Source: Silicimonas sp. (GTDB lineage: Bacteria > Pseudomonadota > Alphaproteobacteria > Rhodobacterales > Rhodobacteraceae). From it: a stretch of DNA of 64,000 bases. The notes under the pieces were generated by a model. That model saw nothing but the letters and a program-made list of their open reading frames with translations. It made no database searches and had not been told where the DNA came from. Made by a program: the position numbers and the translations under genes. Position 1 is the stretch's first letter, and every line of letters starts with the position of its first letter. The DNA lies in contig JAJEAC010000156.1 in the NCBI GenBank assembly GCA_022824315.1, positions 1-64,000 of the forward strand, written 5' to 3'. Positions 1 through 10,193 of this stretch are shown here, in pieces.

Positions 1-577
<577 letters not shown>

Positions 578-684
578 GCGCCATCCTCGGGCTTTGTGCA
601 GCGCCTGATTATTCCGGGCCGCGCCAAAGGTCTAGGGAGCAATGCGCGCAGGCGTGCCGAACTCCGCGCTGCCTGCGGGGGTCG

Positions 685-1149
685 TCAGAAGCCCCGGTCC
701 TGAACCCGAAGTTGGCGGGCGCGGGTGAGGATGGCATTCTCGACGGTGCGCACGGCTTCCGTCGGTGCCGGACCGGAACGGGTCAGGAGCGAGACCTTCA
801 GCGAGCGGGCGTCAAGCGCCGGGTCTCGCACGACGACAGTTGCACGGTAGGCACGGTCGCCGCCCGGAGGCGTGCCGTAGCCGGTCACGATCACGCCCGA
901 GAAGGGGTCGGCGGATTCGATCGGGAGGAAGCTCAGGATGTCGAGCGAGGCGTTCCAGATGTACTTGTTGACTTCGAGCGTCGTATTCGGGTCGTCGATG
1001 TTGGTGAAAAGGTCCCAGATGGTCTCCCTGCGCTCTTCCTCGGTGGCGGAACCCGACGGCGCGCCGCCGGTCTCGCTTTGGTTTCGACCGCAGCCCGAAA
1101 GGGTCACTGCAACGATCGTCAGTACAAGGGCGAATTGACTAGGTCTCAT
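685..1149 (-). CDS. DUF3576 family lipoprotein
   Basis: Protein of 154 aa resembling the DUF3576 family of small alphaproteobacterial envelope proteins, whose function is unknown. The start at 1149 is chosen because it gives a clean lipoprotein signal: MRPSQF, a hydrophobic stretch, then the lipobox LSGC with Cys20. A longer reading to 1200 would put a polar, arginine-rich leader in front. After the signal come a short low-complexity linker (GGAPSGSATEEE) and a mixed alpha/beta domain with an NKYIWNASLDILSFLP-like segment. It is transcribed toward leuS, so the two may share a transcript. Exact start moderately sure. Confidence 0.8.
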   Translation of the reverse strand: MRPSQFALVLTIVAVTLSGCGRNQSETGGAPSGSATEEERRETIWDLFTNIDDPNTTLEVNKYIWNASLDILSFLPIESADPFSGVIVTGYGTPPGGDRAYRATVVVRDPALDARSLKVSLLTRSGPAPTEAVRTVENAILTRARQLRVQDRGF

Positions 1150-1437
1150 TCTCTGGCCATCCATGCAGAAAGGGGCACGTTGCCGCCGGATCCCAAGCAT
1201 GAGTAACCGAGAGACCGTGGCGGCTCAAGGGATTTCAGGCCACGGGAGGCCGCTGGTCCGCCGGCAGCCCGCGTCGGCAGGGAACGGGCGCTGCCAGGAG
1301 GTGCTGAACGTGCCGGTTTCGCCTCGTTCGGATGGCACCGGTTCTTGCGGCTCGGTCGGCCCGCAGGTGCTGCGATCCGCTTCTCGACATCAGGCGGCCT
1401 CGGACATAGTTTCGCCACGAGTTCCCGGAATCGCCGC

Positions 1438-3618
1438 ATGCCACTTTCACGACCCGAGATCGCAGACCGCACCTTCACGTACGAGGCCGGAGTCAAGCGT
1501 CTCTCGGAGCAGAAGCTCCGCGAGGCCCTGGAGGAATTTCTTGGCGTCGTCGCGGACGATCCCGGGCACGCCGATGCGACTTTCCAGGTCGCGCGCCTCC
1601 TGCTCAAGACCCTCCGGTTCACGGAGTCCATCGTGTGGTTTCGTCGTGCCTCTGCCCTGCAACCTGATGCTGCGCAGGTGTGGCAAGGGCGGGCGGAAGC
1701 GGTCGCCCTCGGCGGCAACGATGCCGACAGGCGCGAGCTACTTGCTGCACTGAAGTCCGCTCCCATCGACCCGAAAGTCCGCGTCCGGCTGCAGGACCGG
1801 TTCGGGTCGCTCCGCAAGGCGTCGCGTCCGCGTTCGGGAGGCGTTCCGCCCAAGGTCATCGCCGGGCTTGTCGCCGATCTTCGCTCCGGCGGCGCCGCGG
1901 CGGTCGAGGCGAAGGCCGCTGCGCTTATGCGCAAGGCCCCGCGTTCCGCCGTGGTGGCTTGCATCCTTGGCGAGGCACAGGCCATCCAGAACCGGCCCGA
2001 AGAGGCCATCGCCAGCTATCAGCGTGCCATCAAGCTGGATCCGGACTACGCGGAGGCCTATGGGGGTGCGGGCCGGGTCCTGTTCAACTCGGGCCGAAAT
2101 CGCGACGCCGCAGAGGCTCTCCGGCCCGCCGTGATCCTTGCACCCGACGGCGTGCCAGGACTTGCGGGTCTTGGCGCGTCCCTGTCTAGGCTGGGCCATC
2201 AACAGGCGGCGATGGTCCTCCTGAAGCGGGCGTCCCGGCTGGATCGCAAGAATGCCCGTCTCTTCGTCGAGCTCGGAGATGCCTGTGCACGCCATGGCGA
2301 TCACGACGCCGCCGTCGAGGCCTATGCGCATGCGGTCGCGCTCTCCGCAAGGTCCGGGAAGGGCGTCTCGACCGGCCTGCGTCTTGCCCTTGCCGATGCG
2401 CTTGAGCATGTTCAAAGATCCGCGGACGCGCTGGCCGAACTCGACCAGGTCCTGAACGGCGAGCCGGCACATGCCGGGGCGCTCATGTCCAAGGCCTCGA
2501 TGCTGCAGACGCGAGGCGAATTCGAGGAGGCGCATGAGCTCTTTCGCCGTGTCATCGAGCAGCATCCCGCGAATGGCGATGCCTACCGCCGTCTGATGAT
2601 CAGCCACAAGGCCACAAGGGACGACCCGATCATCGACGAAATGGTCGACCTGTTCGAGCGCACGGACATCGGCGACGAGGATCGCATGAACCTCGGATTC
2701 GCCATCGCCAAGGCCCTTGAAGACACGCGTGACGACACCCGCGTCTTCCGATTTCTGGGTGAGGCAAACCGGATTGCGGACAGCCTGTCCAGCGCGTCCG
2801 CCGGACAGCGCTTTGCTGAAATCGCCGACTGCCGCGAAGCCTATGGACAGCTTGATTTCACAAAGTCGCCCCCAGCTGCCGAGAACGGCTTCGCGCCGAT
2901 TTTCGTGACCGGTCTGCCCCGGTCCGGCACCACGCTCGTCGAGCAGATCATTGCCGCACATTCAGACGTCGAGGGCGGCGGCGAGCTCGGATTTGCGTCC
3001 TATTTCTGCCGCGCGCTGCTGTCCGCGAGGCCAGGCGGGCGCGGTGGCGACCCCGACCCGGACGTCGTTGCCGGAATCGGTCGGGACTACACCAAGGCCA
3101 TCGGGCGGCGGTTTCCCGGCGCGCGACACGTGACCGACAAGTCCATCTACACGTTCGAGCATGTCGGAGCGTTGAAGCTGGCCTTGCCGAACGCGCGTTT
3201 CGTGATTGTGCGACGGGACCCGAGGGACAACCTGTTCTCGATCTACAAGAGCAGGTTTGCCCAGGGCACGCACGGCTATGCATATGACCTTGAGAAGCTG
3301 GCACGGTACTACGGTGAATTCGAACGCATGATCGATCTTTGGCGCGAGCGCGTGCCGGACTGGTTTCATGAAGTGTCATACGAGACGCTGGTCGGAAATC
3401 CGGAAGAGGAGACCAGGAAACTGATCGCGGCTTGCGGGCTTGACTGGGAGGACGCGTGCCTGAACTTCCATGAAAGCGCCGGACGGGTGCAGACGCTTAG
3501 TGTCTTCCAGGTGCGTCAACCCATCACGAGCGCATCGGTGAAGGGCTGGCGGAGGTTCGAAGCGGAGCTGAAACCGATGATCGACATATTGAAAAGGGAC
3601 GGCCATGTCGCTGATTGA
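1438..3618 (+). CDS. TPR-repeat protein with C-terminal sulfotransferase domain
   Basis: Protein of 726 aa. Roughly the first 440 residues are tetratricopeptide-like helical repeats (for example the segment around AIKLDPDYAEAYGGAGRVLF). From about residue 487 there is a PAPS-dependent sulfotransferase domain: the 5'-phosphosulfate loop LPRSGTT at about 491-497, and the 3'-phosphate motif VIVRRDPRDN near 587. Members of this architecture are thought to move sulfate from PAPS to a protein or glycan acceptor; the acceptor here is unknown. There is no signal peptide, so it is probably cytoplasmic. ATG 1438 is preferred over the upstream in-frame ATG at 1345 because the upstream extension is not TPR-like. 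Its last 14 bp overlap the next gene, which suggests translational coupling. Confidence 0.88.
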   Translation: MPLSRPEIADRTFTYEAGVKRLSEQKLREALEEFLGVVADDPGHADATFQVARLLLKTLRFTESIVWFRRASALQPDAAQVWQGRAEAVALGGNDADRRELLAALKSAPIDPKVRVRLQDRFGSLRKASRPRSGGVPPKVIAGLVADLRSGGAAAVEAKAAALMRKAPRSAVVACILGEAQAIQNRPEEAIASYQRAIKLDPDYAEAYGGAGRVLFNSGRNRDAAEALRPAVILAPDGVPGLAGLGASLSRLGHQQAAMVLLKRASRLDRKNARLFVELGDACARHGDHDAAVEAYAHAVALSARSGKGVSTGLRLALADALEHVQRSADALAELDQVLNGEPAHAGALMSKASMLQTRGEFEEAHELFRRVIEQHPANGDAYRRLMISHKATRDDPIIDEMVDLFERTDIGDEDRMNLGFAIAKALEDTRDDTRVFRFLGEANRIADSLSSASAGQRFAEIADCREAYGQLDFTKSPPAAENGFAPIFVTGLPRSGTTLVEQIIAAHSDVEGGGELGFASYFCRALLSARPGGRGGDPDPDVVAGIGRDYTKAIGRRFPGARHVTDKSIYTFEHVGALKLALPNARFVIVRRDPRDNLFSIYKSRFAQGTHGYAYDLEKLARYYGEFERMIDLWRERVPDWFHEVSYETLVGNPEEETRKLIAACGLDWEDACLNFHESAGRVQTLSVFQVRQPITSASVKGWRRFEAELKPMIDILKRDGHVAD

Positions 3619-4258
3619 AACCAGGTCGCGCATTGCCCGGGCCGCTGATGCCCACGAACGAGATGTTGCCGACATTTCGCTTGTCGCCGTGTCAAAGCTT
3701 CAGCCGCTTGACCGCATCGAGGCCGTGCTCGGGCAAGGGCATCGCGTCTTCGGCGAGAACAGGTTGCAGGAAGCGCAAGGGAAGTGGCCGGCCCTGCGCG
3801 AGCGCTTCCCCGACGTTGAATTGCATCTCGTGGGCGCGCTGCAGACCAACAAGGTACGGGCCGCCATGGCATTGTTCGATGCAATTCACGTGGTCGATCG
3901 CCTGAAACTTGCCACGACGATTGCCCGGATAGCGGGCGAGACAGGATCCTGCTCCGACCTGTTCGTCCAGGTGAACACCGGAAACGAACCCCAAAAAGCC
4001 GGCGTTGCCGTGGACGAGGCGGACGATCTGGTTGCGGGATGCAGGGCGCTTGGCCTGCCGCTGAAGGGACTCATGTGCCTTCCGCCTGTCGACGAGCCTC
4101 CCAGCCTGCACTTTGCACTCCTGAAAAAGATCGCGGATCGCAATGATCTGCTTTGCCTGTCTATGGGAATGAGCGGCGATTTCGAGGAGGCGATCGCCCT
4201 GGGGGCAACACATGTCCGCGTGGGTTCCGCAATCTTCGGGGCGCGGGATCGCGGTTGA
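3605..4258 (+). CDS. YggS/PLPBP family pyridoxal-phosphate homeostasis protein
   Basis: Protein of 217 aa, the usual length for the YggS/PROSC family. These proteins bind PLP but have no known catalytic turnover, and they act in vitamin B6 and amino-acid homeostasis. Family motifs are present in order: AVSK with the PLP lysine at 31, FGENRLQE, HLVGALQTNK, VNTGNEPQKAG, LSMGMSGDFEEAI and VRVGSAIFG. The start lies inside the 3' end of the TPR-sulfotransferase gene. Neighbouring downstream DNA (4259-4628) is non-coding. Identification is firm; any functional link to the sulfotransferase is only positional. Confidence 0.93.
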   Translation: MSLIETRSRIARAADAHERDVADISLVAVSKLQPLDRIEAVLGQGHRVFGENRLQEAQGKWPALRERFPDVELHLVGALQTNKVRAAMALFDAIHVVDRLKLATTIARIAGETGSCSDLFVQVNTGNEPQKAGVAVDEADDLVAGCRALGLPLKGLMCLPPVDEPPSLHFALLKKIADRNDLLCLSMGMSGDFEEAIALGATHVRVGSAIFGARDRG

Positions 4259-4628
4259 GGCGCGCGCGTTCATCGAGATGGGCCTGACCGATGCAAGGCG
4301 ACATGCAGCCCGGATGACAAGGCCCGCGGCAAGCAGCCGGAAACTGGCGATGTGGAATGGGAATCGTCAACCAGGCACGTTCAAGGATGCGAGAGAGCGT
4401 CCGGGCACGCAAATTCCGAAGTGACGCAAGGCCTGGAAAAGCGATGGTGCGGAGCACGTGTTTCCCTCGCTGCGGCAAGCCAGGCTGTTCCCGATATCAG
4501 CAGAAAGGACGCTGAACACGGTGAATCGGCCGCTCCGTCCATGACCGCAGGCAGTGACGGGGAGGTGCGGCACGTGGCGCCGCCAGCACGCGCGTGCGTG
4601 CCGGATCAACGACAGTCCCGGCGAGAGA
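4259..4628. other. Non-coding interval between convergent yggS-like and L,D-transpeptidase genes
   Basis: This 370-bp stretch lies between two converging genes. Open frames cross it on both strands but none has a family-like protein, a signal peptide or a good ribosome binding site. I see no strong hairpin followed by a T-run. Confidence 0.5.
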
Positions 4629-5210
4629 CTACGCGCGAGGCGAAACGATCAACCTCGCGCCAATCGGGAGATGACGGGCGATCCATGCGAGGTGATCGGG
4701 CCGAAGCGCAATGCAGCCTTCCGTCGGGCAACTCGTTCGCCGCCAGCGATGCACAAAGATCGCCGAGCCCTTTCCCGGCCTTGCGTCCGGCCAGTTCCAA
4801 TCCGTCAGCAACACCAGGTCGTAAAGGCGGTCGGAACGCCAAAGCCGTTCATGGGACGCTCCAAGAGGTTCCCGTGTCAAGTGATTGTAGGCCGGATGTC
4901 CGGCATCATCGCACCAGCAGTCATCGGGGCGGATCGCACTGGCCCACGACGCAGGTTTCGCTATCCGGTCGGCACGGTAAAGCATGCCGACAATCCGATG
5001 GGTGCCCGCAGGCGTGCCGCCGTCGCCTTCACGCTTTTTCTCGACCACGCCACTGCGGCCAATGGTGCAGGGAAAGCGCCGCTTCCGGAACCAAAGTCCG
5101 GATTGGGAAAGAACCATGACGGCAGGCCTGCCGCATCGCGCTCGCGGAAGCACCCGTCCAAAGCGGTGTCCTGTCGTACCGAACCCCGTCGTCGTGGCCG
5201 GCTTGGTCAC
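4629..5210 (-). CDS. L,D-transpeptidase (YkuD domain) family protein
   Basis: Protein of 193 aa with an L,D-transpeptidase catalytic core. The signature runs from [13 protein letters not shown], with His154 and the nucleophilic Cys166 in T-E-G-C, to IALRPDHL. An earlier [15 protein letters not shown] segment matches the family's substrate-groove region. Such enzymes make 3-3 peptidoglycan cross-links or anchor proteins in the periplasm. No clear signal peptide is seen at the N-terminus, so export is uncertain; this short YkuD subgroup often lacks one. It starts with GTG at 5210 and overlaps the ribA stop by 4 nt (GTGA), so the two are translationally coupled. Confidence 0.85.
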   Translation of the reverse strand: MTKPATTTGFGTTGHRFGRVLPRARCGRPAVMVLSQSGLWFRKRRFPCTIGRSGVVEKKREGDGGTPAGTHRIVGMLYRADRIAKPASWASAIRPDDCWCDDAGHPAYNHLTREPLGASHERLWRSDRLYDLVLLTDWNWPDARPGKGSAIFVHRWRRTSCPTEGCIALRPDHLAWIARHLPIGARLIVSPRA

Positions 5211-6283
5211 AGGAGATGCCCCGACTTCCTGGCCTTGACGTCAAGATAGTCCGCATTTTCGGCAGTTCTTCCGACCTGAAGGGAAACCCGCTCAACGACC
5301 TCGAGTCCCTGTGTCCTCATCATGTCGACCTTGGCCGGATTGTTGGTCAGAAGGCGTACGGATGAAAACCCAAGGCGCTTCAGGAGGTCAGCCCCCGTGC
5401 GAAAGTCGCGCTCGTCATCCTCGAACCCAAGCCGATGATTGGCTTCAACGGTGTCAAATCCCTGGTCCTGCAGCCTGTAGGCGCGCATCTTGTTGGCCAG
5501 ACCGATGCCGCGACCTTCCTGATGGAGATAGAGCAGAACGCCCGCGCCTTCTTCTGCCATCTGCCTTAGGGCCGCATGCAGCTGTGCCCCGCAATCACAC
5601 TTCAAGGATCCGAGAACGTCGCCGGTGAAACAGGCCGAATGCAGTCTCGTCAGCACAGGGGCGTCTCGTGCCGGCTGCCCGATTTCGGCAGCCACATGAT
5701 CCTCGCCGCCATCATCGGGTCGGAACACGTGCACGCGGCCTTGTGCGGCGAGGGCGGTTGGCACCCGGCCCGCGACAACCTCTTCATGGGATGCCGGTGC
5801 CGTCAGGACTTCATCAAGACCGTCCGCGTTCAGCACCGTCAGTTCCGCGGGTGGCGCATTTGCGATTTCCGTCACTATGGCCGCGGGGAGGAGCCTTGCG
5901 GACTTGACCAGTCGGAGGGCGAGTCCGTGAATGCGGGCCGAACCGCCCCGTTCCGACATGAAGGGCCCCTTCATTGGCCTTGAGAGATCGTCTTGCGGGT
6001 CGGCAACCGAGGCTACCCAGTCTGCAGTCGCGTCCGGAGGCAGTCGGAGCCGTGCAAGGTCGCCGTCATAGGCCCGCGCTCTCAGCGTTTCCGCGCGACG
6101 TGCGGTGATCACCAAGACGGAGGCGCCATGCTGCATGACGTCCGCGAGCCTGACCGGATCGATCCCGTCTGCTGCAAGGACGAGCACATTCGACGTGCCG
6201 GTCGCGAGCACGACCGGCAGCCCCAGCCGCAGGTCGGTGCGTGCCCGCGCGATGCGTTCCCGGAGGTTCGGTTTCAGCGACAT
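5207..6283 (-). CDS. ribA: GTP cyclohydrolase II
   Basis: Protein of 358 aa catalysing the first step of riboflavin synthesis from GTP. The catalytic domain fills the C-terminal 160 residues. Zinc ligands are Cys218, Cys229 and Cys231 in the stretch [18 protein letters not shown]. This is followed by [17 protein letters not shown] and RLLTNNPAK, which form the GTP-binding and catalytic parts. The first ~150 residues are an extra domain found in many alphaproteobacterial RibA proteins; it is not a recognisable working DHBP synthase. The downstream L,D-transpeptidase gene overlaps its stop codon. I looked for an FMN riboswitch upstream and saw none. Confidence 0.95.
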   Translation of the reverse strand: MSLKPNLRERIARARTDLRLGLPVVLATGTSNVLVLAADGIDPVRLADVMQHGASVLVITARRAETLRARAYDGDLARLRLPPDATADWVASVADPQDDLSRPMKGPFMSERGGSARIHGLALRLVKSARLLPAAIVTEIANAPPAELTVLNADGLDEVLTAPASHEEVVAGRVPTALAAQGRVHVFRPDDGGEDHVAAEIGQPARDAPVLTRLHSACFTGDVLGSLKCDCGAQLHAALRQMAEEGAGVLLYLHQEGRGIGLANKMRAYRLQDQGFDTVEANHRLGFEDDERDFRTGADLLKRLGFSSVRLLTNNPAKVDMMRTQGLEVVERVSLQVGRTAENADYLDVKARKSGHLL

Positions 6284-6671
6284 CGGTGTCCGGTACCGTT
6301 CAGATCTCTAACCAAGACTGTTTCCGCGATTCTTTTGGGGCTTACAACGAAAGGTTGACCTGCGGGAAGCGCCCATCCGGTCACGGATGGGCGCGGATGC
6401 CCGAAACAGGCGGACTCGTCGCGCGGAATGACACGCGGGACGCAGATCGGTCTTGACCCGATCCGGCCCGTCGACCGCCCAGCGTCGCCATGCCACTGCA
6501 CGACGTCGTGCCGCGAAAGCGGAACATCGAATGGTATCATCCCGTCGGTACAAGTCCCATTATTTGAAACAATTGCACTGCCCGTGACACGTCCCGGTGA
6601 AGATTTGCAGCATTTCTTGCAAGATTCCCGTCGCCCCCGCATCTGCTCCCTGTAGAGCTGCGGAGGACGCA
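6284..6671. other. Divergent intergenic region between ribA and the response regulator
   Basis: This 388-bp region separates two divergent genes and must hold both promoters. It contains one perfect hairpin (listed separately at 6369-6394), and an AT-richer patch around 6545-6575 that could be promoter DNA for the rightward gene. No convincing coding frame is present. Confidence 0.5.
6369..6394. other. Perfect 10-bp-stem hairpin in the ribA/response-regulator intergenic region
   Basis: GCGCCCATCC and its exact reverse complement GGATGGGCGC flank a 6-nt loop. It lies about 85 nt upstream of the ribA start, so it could form in the ribA leader RNA. It does not lie downstream of any gene and has no following T-run, so an ordinary terminator is unlikely. 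Confidence 0.6.
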
Positions 6672-7361
6672 ATGGCCCAAAACCTGAAAAAGATATTGCT
6701 GGTGGATGACGATGAGGACTTGCGCGAGGCGCTGGGCGAACAGCTGATTCTGACCGAAGACTTCGACGTCTTCGAGGCCGCGAATGGGGCCGAAGCCATA
6801 CTGAAGGTCAAGCAGGCGCTATACGATCTGGTGATACTGGACGTCGGGCTGCCTGACACGGACGGACGCGAGCTTTGCCGCGTATTGAGAAAGCATGGCG
6901 TCAAGTGCCCGATTCTCATGTTGACGGGCCACGACACCGATGCCGACACGATCCTGGGTCTTGATGCCGGTGCCAATGACTACGTCACCAAGCCGTTCAA
7001 GTTCCCCGTGCTGCTCGCGCGGATTCGTGCGCAGCTCAGGCAGCACGAACAGTCCGAGGACGCAGTGTTTCAGCTTGGACCCTACACCTTTCGGCCTGCC
7101 CAGAAGATGTTGGTCACGGAGGACGAGAAGAAGATTCGCCTGACCGAGAAGGAGACGAACATCCTGAAATTCCTCTATCGAGCCTCGGACGGAGTTGTGG
7201 CGCGCGACGTGCTTCTCCACGAGGTCTGGGGATACAATGCCGGGGTCACGACGCACACGCTTGAGACGCACATCTACCGATTGCGACAGAAGATCGAGCC
7301 GGAGCCCTCGAATGCGCGCTTGCTGATAACCGAGTCCGGCGGATATCGCCTGGTCGCCTGA
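6672..7361 (+). CDS. OmpR/PhoB-type response regulator (possibly CenR-like)
   Basis: DNA-binding response regulator of 229 aa. The receiver domain (about 1-120) shows the acidic cluster VDDDED (residues 11-16), the phospho-acceptor Asp57 in VILDVGLPD, Thr85 and Lys107 in DYVTKPF. The C-terminal half is a winged-helix Trans_Reg_C domain with LTEKETNILKFL and THTLETHIYRLRQKI. The start at 6672 is fixed by a GCGGAGGA ribosome binding site 5 nt upstream; longer readings are artefacts. No histidine kinase lies beside it. The N-terminal sequence LLVDDDEDLREALGEQL recalls the alphaproteobacterial CenR envelope regulator, but this is recall only, not a checked assignment. Confidence 0.92.
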   Translation: MAQNLKKILLVDDDEDLREALGEQLILTEDFDVFEAANGAEAILKVKQALYDLVILDVGLPDTDGRELCRVLRKHGVKCPILMLTGHDTDADTILGLDAGANDYVTKPFKFPVLLARIRAQLRQHEQSEDAVFQLGPYTFRPAQKMLVTEDEKKIRLTEKETNILKFLYRASDGVVARDVLLHEVWGYNAGVTTHTLETHIYRLRQKIEPEPSNARLLITESGGYRLVA

Positions 7362-7516
7362 CCGGAGTGAGAGTCCCATTGGCGCGACACCGCAATTGAC
7401 GCGTCCACGACATCGAAGGTGAACGTTCGCCAGGCGTGCCTTGCGGGGCAACGCAAAGCGCTTGCCGCCGCAATGGGCCAAGTCTAGTGTCCAAGCGCAA
7501 GGAGTTCAGGTGTTCC

Positions 7517-8197
7517 ATGCTGATAGGCATCCTGCAATGCGGTCACTTTCCGACTGCAGACGGCTACGCGGACCGCACCTACACGGACCTGTACTCAAGC
7601 ATCCTTGCCGGTCATGGCCTGACCTTCCGGACTTGGAGCGTGGTCGACATGGAGTTCCCGGAGTCCGTCAGCGATGCCGAAGGCTGGCTGCTCACGGGCT
7701 CCCGGCACGGGGCCTATGACAGCGAACCCTTCATTCCGCCCCTGGAGAACTTCATCCGCAATGCCCGCACGGACGGCATTCCGATGGTCGGGATATGTTT
7801 CGGGCACCAGATCATCGCGCAGGCGCTCGGAGGACGGGTCGAGAAGTTCGCCGGCGGTTGGTCGGTCGGTCGCGTCGAATACGATTTCGAAGGCGAGACC
7901 ATTGCCGTGAACGCGTGGCACCAGGACCAGGTGGTCCGGAAGCCGGACATGGCTCACACCATAGCCACGGCGGACGGCTGCGATTATGCTGGCCTGGCCT
8001 ACGAAAACTGGGCCCTGACCGTTCAGCCCCATCCAGAATTCGACGATGACGCGGTCCGCATGCTCTTGGACACTCGCGCCCCGGGCGTGGTTCCGGAAGA
8101 CCGCATGGAAGAGGCGCGCAAAGGGCTTTGCCTTCCGGTATCGCCAGAACTGCTCGGCGCCAGGATGGCACAGTTCCTGAAGGCCGCCCGCATCTGA
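7517..8197 (+). CDS. Class I glutamine amidotransferase family protein
   Basis: Protein of 226 aa with the class I glutaminase fold. The triad is visible: Cys94 in GICFGHQ, then His172 and Glu174 in VQPHPEF. As a free-standing domain it may be a gamma-glutamyl hydrolase (PuuD-like) or a GMP-synthase-like amidotransferase paralogue; the substrate cannot be read from sequence. The start at 7517 follows AAGGAG and CAGG motifs; the longer frame from 7436 is rejected because its leader is not conserved-looking. It stands alone between the response regulator and the catabolic island. Confidence 0.85.
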   Translation: MLIGILQCGHFPTADGYADRTYTDLYSSILAGHGLTFRTWSVVDMEFPESVSDAEGWLLTGSRHGAYDSEPFIPPLENFIRNARTDGIPMVGICFGHQIIAQALGGRVEKFAGGWSVGRVEYDFEGETIAVNAWHQDQVVRKPDMAHTIATADGCDYAGLAYENWALTVQPHPEFDDDAVRMLLDTRAPGVVPEDRMEEARKGLCLPVSPELLGARMAQFLKAARI

Positions 8198-8435
8198 CCG
8201 ACCTGCTTTCGAAATTCCCGGTCGAGATGAGTCCGGGAGGAAGTCAGGTGAGGACGCCCCACCCGACCCGCGCGTGACATGGCAAGAAAAGCTCAATGCA
8301 TGCAGCTCGACAAGCTGCAAGACAGACTGGGGGTCGCAATGCGCCTTTGGTCGTGTGGAATCCGGAGATTCCGAGAGGCTCCCTGCACGCAAGCGGCCCG
8401 GCGTCCCCAGCCATTGCTTGCGCGTGGCCCCGTGT

Positions 8436-10148
8436 TCACTTGAAAGACTGGAGGCTGACTCGTTCCGGCACGGCATCGTCCCGAATGCGGACGTCGATTA
8501 CGGATGTCTTGTTGCTTCGCATCGCTTCGGCAAAGGCCTGGTCCAATGCACCGCTGTTCTCGACCCGAATGCCTGCGCAGCCGAACGCGCGTGCAATTTC
8601 GGAGTAGTCCAATTCGGTGAACTCGGTGGAAATGTAACGGCCGTCGAAGAAGAGCCGCTGGTTGTCCTTGATGAAATGCATGTTCGAGTTGTTCATGACG
8701 ACGACGGTCAGGTTGGCGCCGCTGCGCACGGCTGTCTCCAGCTCCTGAACAACCATGGCGAATCCGCCGTCTCCGGTCAGGCAGACGACTTTCTGGTCCG
8801 GCGTCGTCAAAGCGTGCGAGATGGCGGCAGGCAACCCATAGCCCATCACGCCGAAGCCGCGCGGGCCCAGGTAGTTTCTTCCCGGACTCCGCACCTCGAA
8901 ATACTGGCCGCCCCAGATCTGGTTGAACCCGGAATCACAGACAAGAACGTCGTCGTCCTGCATGGCATCCCGCATCGCGCGGATCACCTGAATCGGATGC
9001 ACCGGCCTGGCATCGCGATCCTGGGCAAGCGGTGACTCGATGCCCTTCGCCTTTCGCCAATTCGCGGCTATGGAGGAAACGGCGTCGCGCTGTGTCGTTT
9101 TGCGTGTGACACGAGTGTCGGACTTGAGAAGATCGAGCATCTCTCGCAAGACCGCCTTGATGTCGCCTGTCAGAGCCAGGTCAACCGCGTAGTTGCGGCC
9201 GATCTGGGTTGGCTCGATGTCGATCTGAACCAGTCGCGTCTTCCCGTCAGGAATGCGCCAGGCCGCCGTGCCTACATTGTTGAAGCGAGTCCCCAAGGCC
9301 AGCCCCAAGTCCGCTTGAAGGACGTATTCGTTTGACGCCGGCCTTCCGAGGAGACCATAGGGCCCGAGGCTGAGGGGATGGTTCTCGGGCAGTGTGCCCT
9401 TGCCCATGTAGGACGTTGCCACCGGCATGTCGAGCAGTTCGGCGAGTTCCCTGACCTCGTCCATTGCGCCCGAGGCTATCACGCCGCCGCCGCCCAGGAT
9501 GATCGGACGTCTGGCGGACAGCATTGCGTCGACCGCGGCGGAAATTTCGTGCCGGGGTGGCGTTGGTCGGTATGCCGGCCACCGGGCGTAGCGGGTGTCG
9601 ACTTCGAGGTCTTTTTCGGTGAATTCGTGCATTGCCCGCAGCGTCGTCATCGGAAAGCTCAGAAGCACGGGTCCGGGTCGCCCGGTGGTCGCGATCTGGA
9701 AGGCCCGCTTCACGAATTCCGGAATTCGTTCGATATGATCCACCGAGAAGGCACTCTTGGTGATCGAGCGAAAAAGCGTTGTCTGGTCGATTTCCTGAAA
9801 CGATTCGCGACCCCGCCAATCCGCTCGAACGTCAGAGACGATGGCCACGACGGGAATGCCGGAGAGAAAGGACTCTGAAATGCCGCTGATCAGGTTGGTG
9901 GCACCCGGCCCGACCGTGGCATCGCAGACACCGACCTTGCTGGTCGCACGTGCATGGGAATCGGCCATCTTTGCAGCAGCCTGTTCGTGCCGCACCAGGA
10001 CGTGGCGGATGTCATTGCGGCGGAAGATTGCATCGTGAATGTGGGTTTGTTCGCCCGGCAGGCCGAACATCGTGTCAACGTTGAACCGGCGAAGCATCTC
10101 GACGATCGCCTCGCCGCCATTCATCGCCCTTGTGCCTTCGTTTGGCAT
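8436..10148 (-). CDS. Acetolactate-synthase-like thiamine-pyrophosphate enzyme
   Basis: Protein of 570 aa with the three-domain layout of the acetohydroxyacid synthase/pyruvate oxidase superfamily. The N-terminal Pyr domain holds the TPP-activating Glu55 in RHEQAAA. A central Rossmann-like domain starts near RPIILGGGG. The C-terminal PP domain has the diphosphate/Mg site beginning LTGDGGFAM and ending VVMNN. It lacks a paired small subunit gene, so a role in branched-chain synthesis is unlikely; a catabolic C-C lyase or decarboxylase/synthase role fits the island better. The start at 10148 is supported by AAGGAG 6 nt upstream. It is the last gene of the leftward operon. Confidence 0.88.
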   Translation of the reverse strand: MPNEGTRAMNGGEAIVEMLRRFNVDTMFGLPGEQTHIHDAIFRRNDIRHVLVRHEQAAAKMADSHARATSKVGVCDATVGPGATNLISGISESFLSGIPVVAIVSDVRADWRGRESFQEIDQTTLFRSITKSAFSVDHIERIPEFVKRAFQIATTGRPGPVLLSFPMTTLRAMHEFTEKDLEVDTRYARWPAYRPTPPRHEISAAVDAMLSARRPIILGGGGVIASGAMDEVRELAELLDMPVATSYMGKGTLPENHPLSLGPYGLLGRPASNEYVLQADLGLALGTRFNNVGTAAWRIPDGKTRLVQIDIEPTQIGRNYAVDLALTGDIKAVLREMLDLLKSDTRVTRKTTQRDAVSSIAANWRKAKGIESPLAQDRDARPVHPIQVIRAMRDAMQDDDVLVCDSGFNQIWGGQYFEVRSPGRNYLGPRGFGVMGYGLPAAISHALTTPDQKVVCLTGDGGFAMVVQELETAVRSGANLTVVVMNNSNMHFIKDNQRLFFDGRYISTEFTELDYSEIARAFGCAGIRVENSGALDQAFAEAMRSNKTSVIDVRIRDDAVPERVSLQSFK

Positions 10149-10193
10149 GGTCCGCTCCTTAGCGCTTGAATTGTGACGGCGTCATCGGCGCGT

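Noticed and set aside
6284-6500. Possible FMN riboswitch upstream of ribA
   Set aside because: The conserved RFN core segments are not visible; only one simple hairpin is present.
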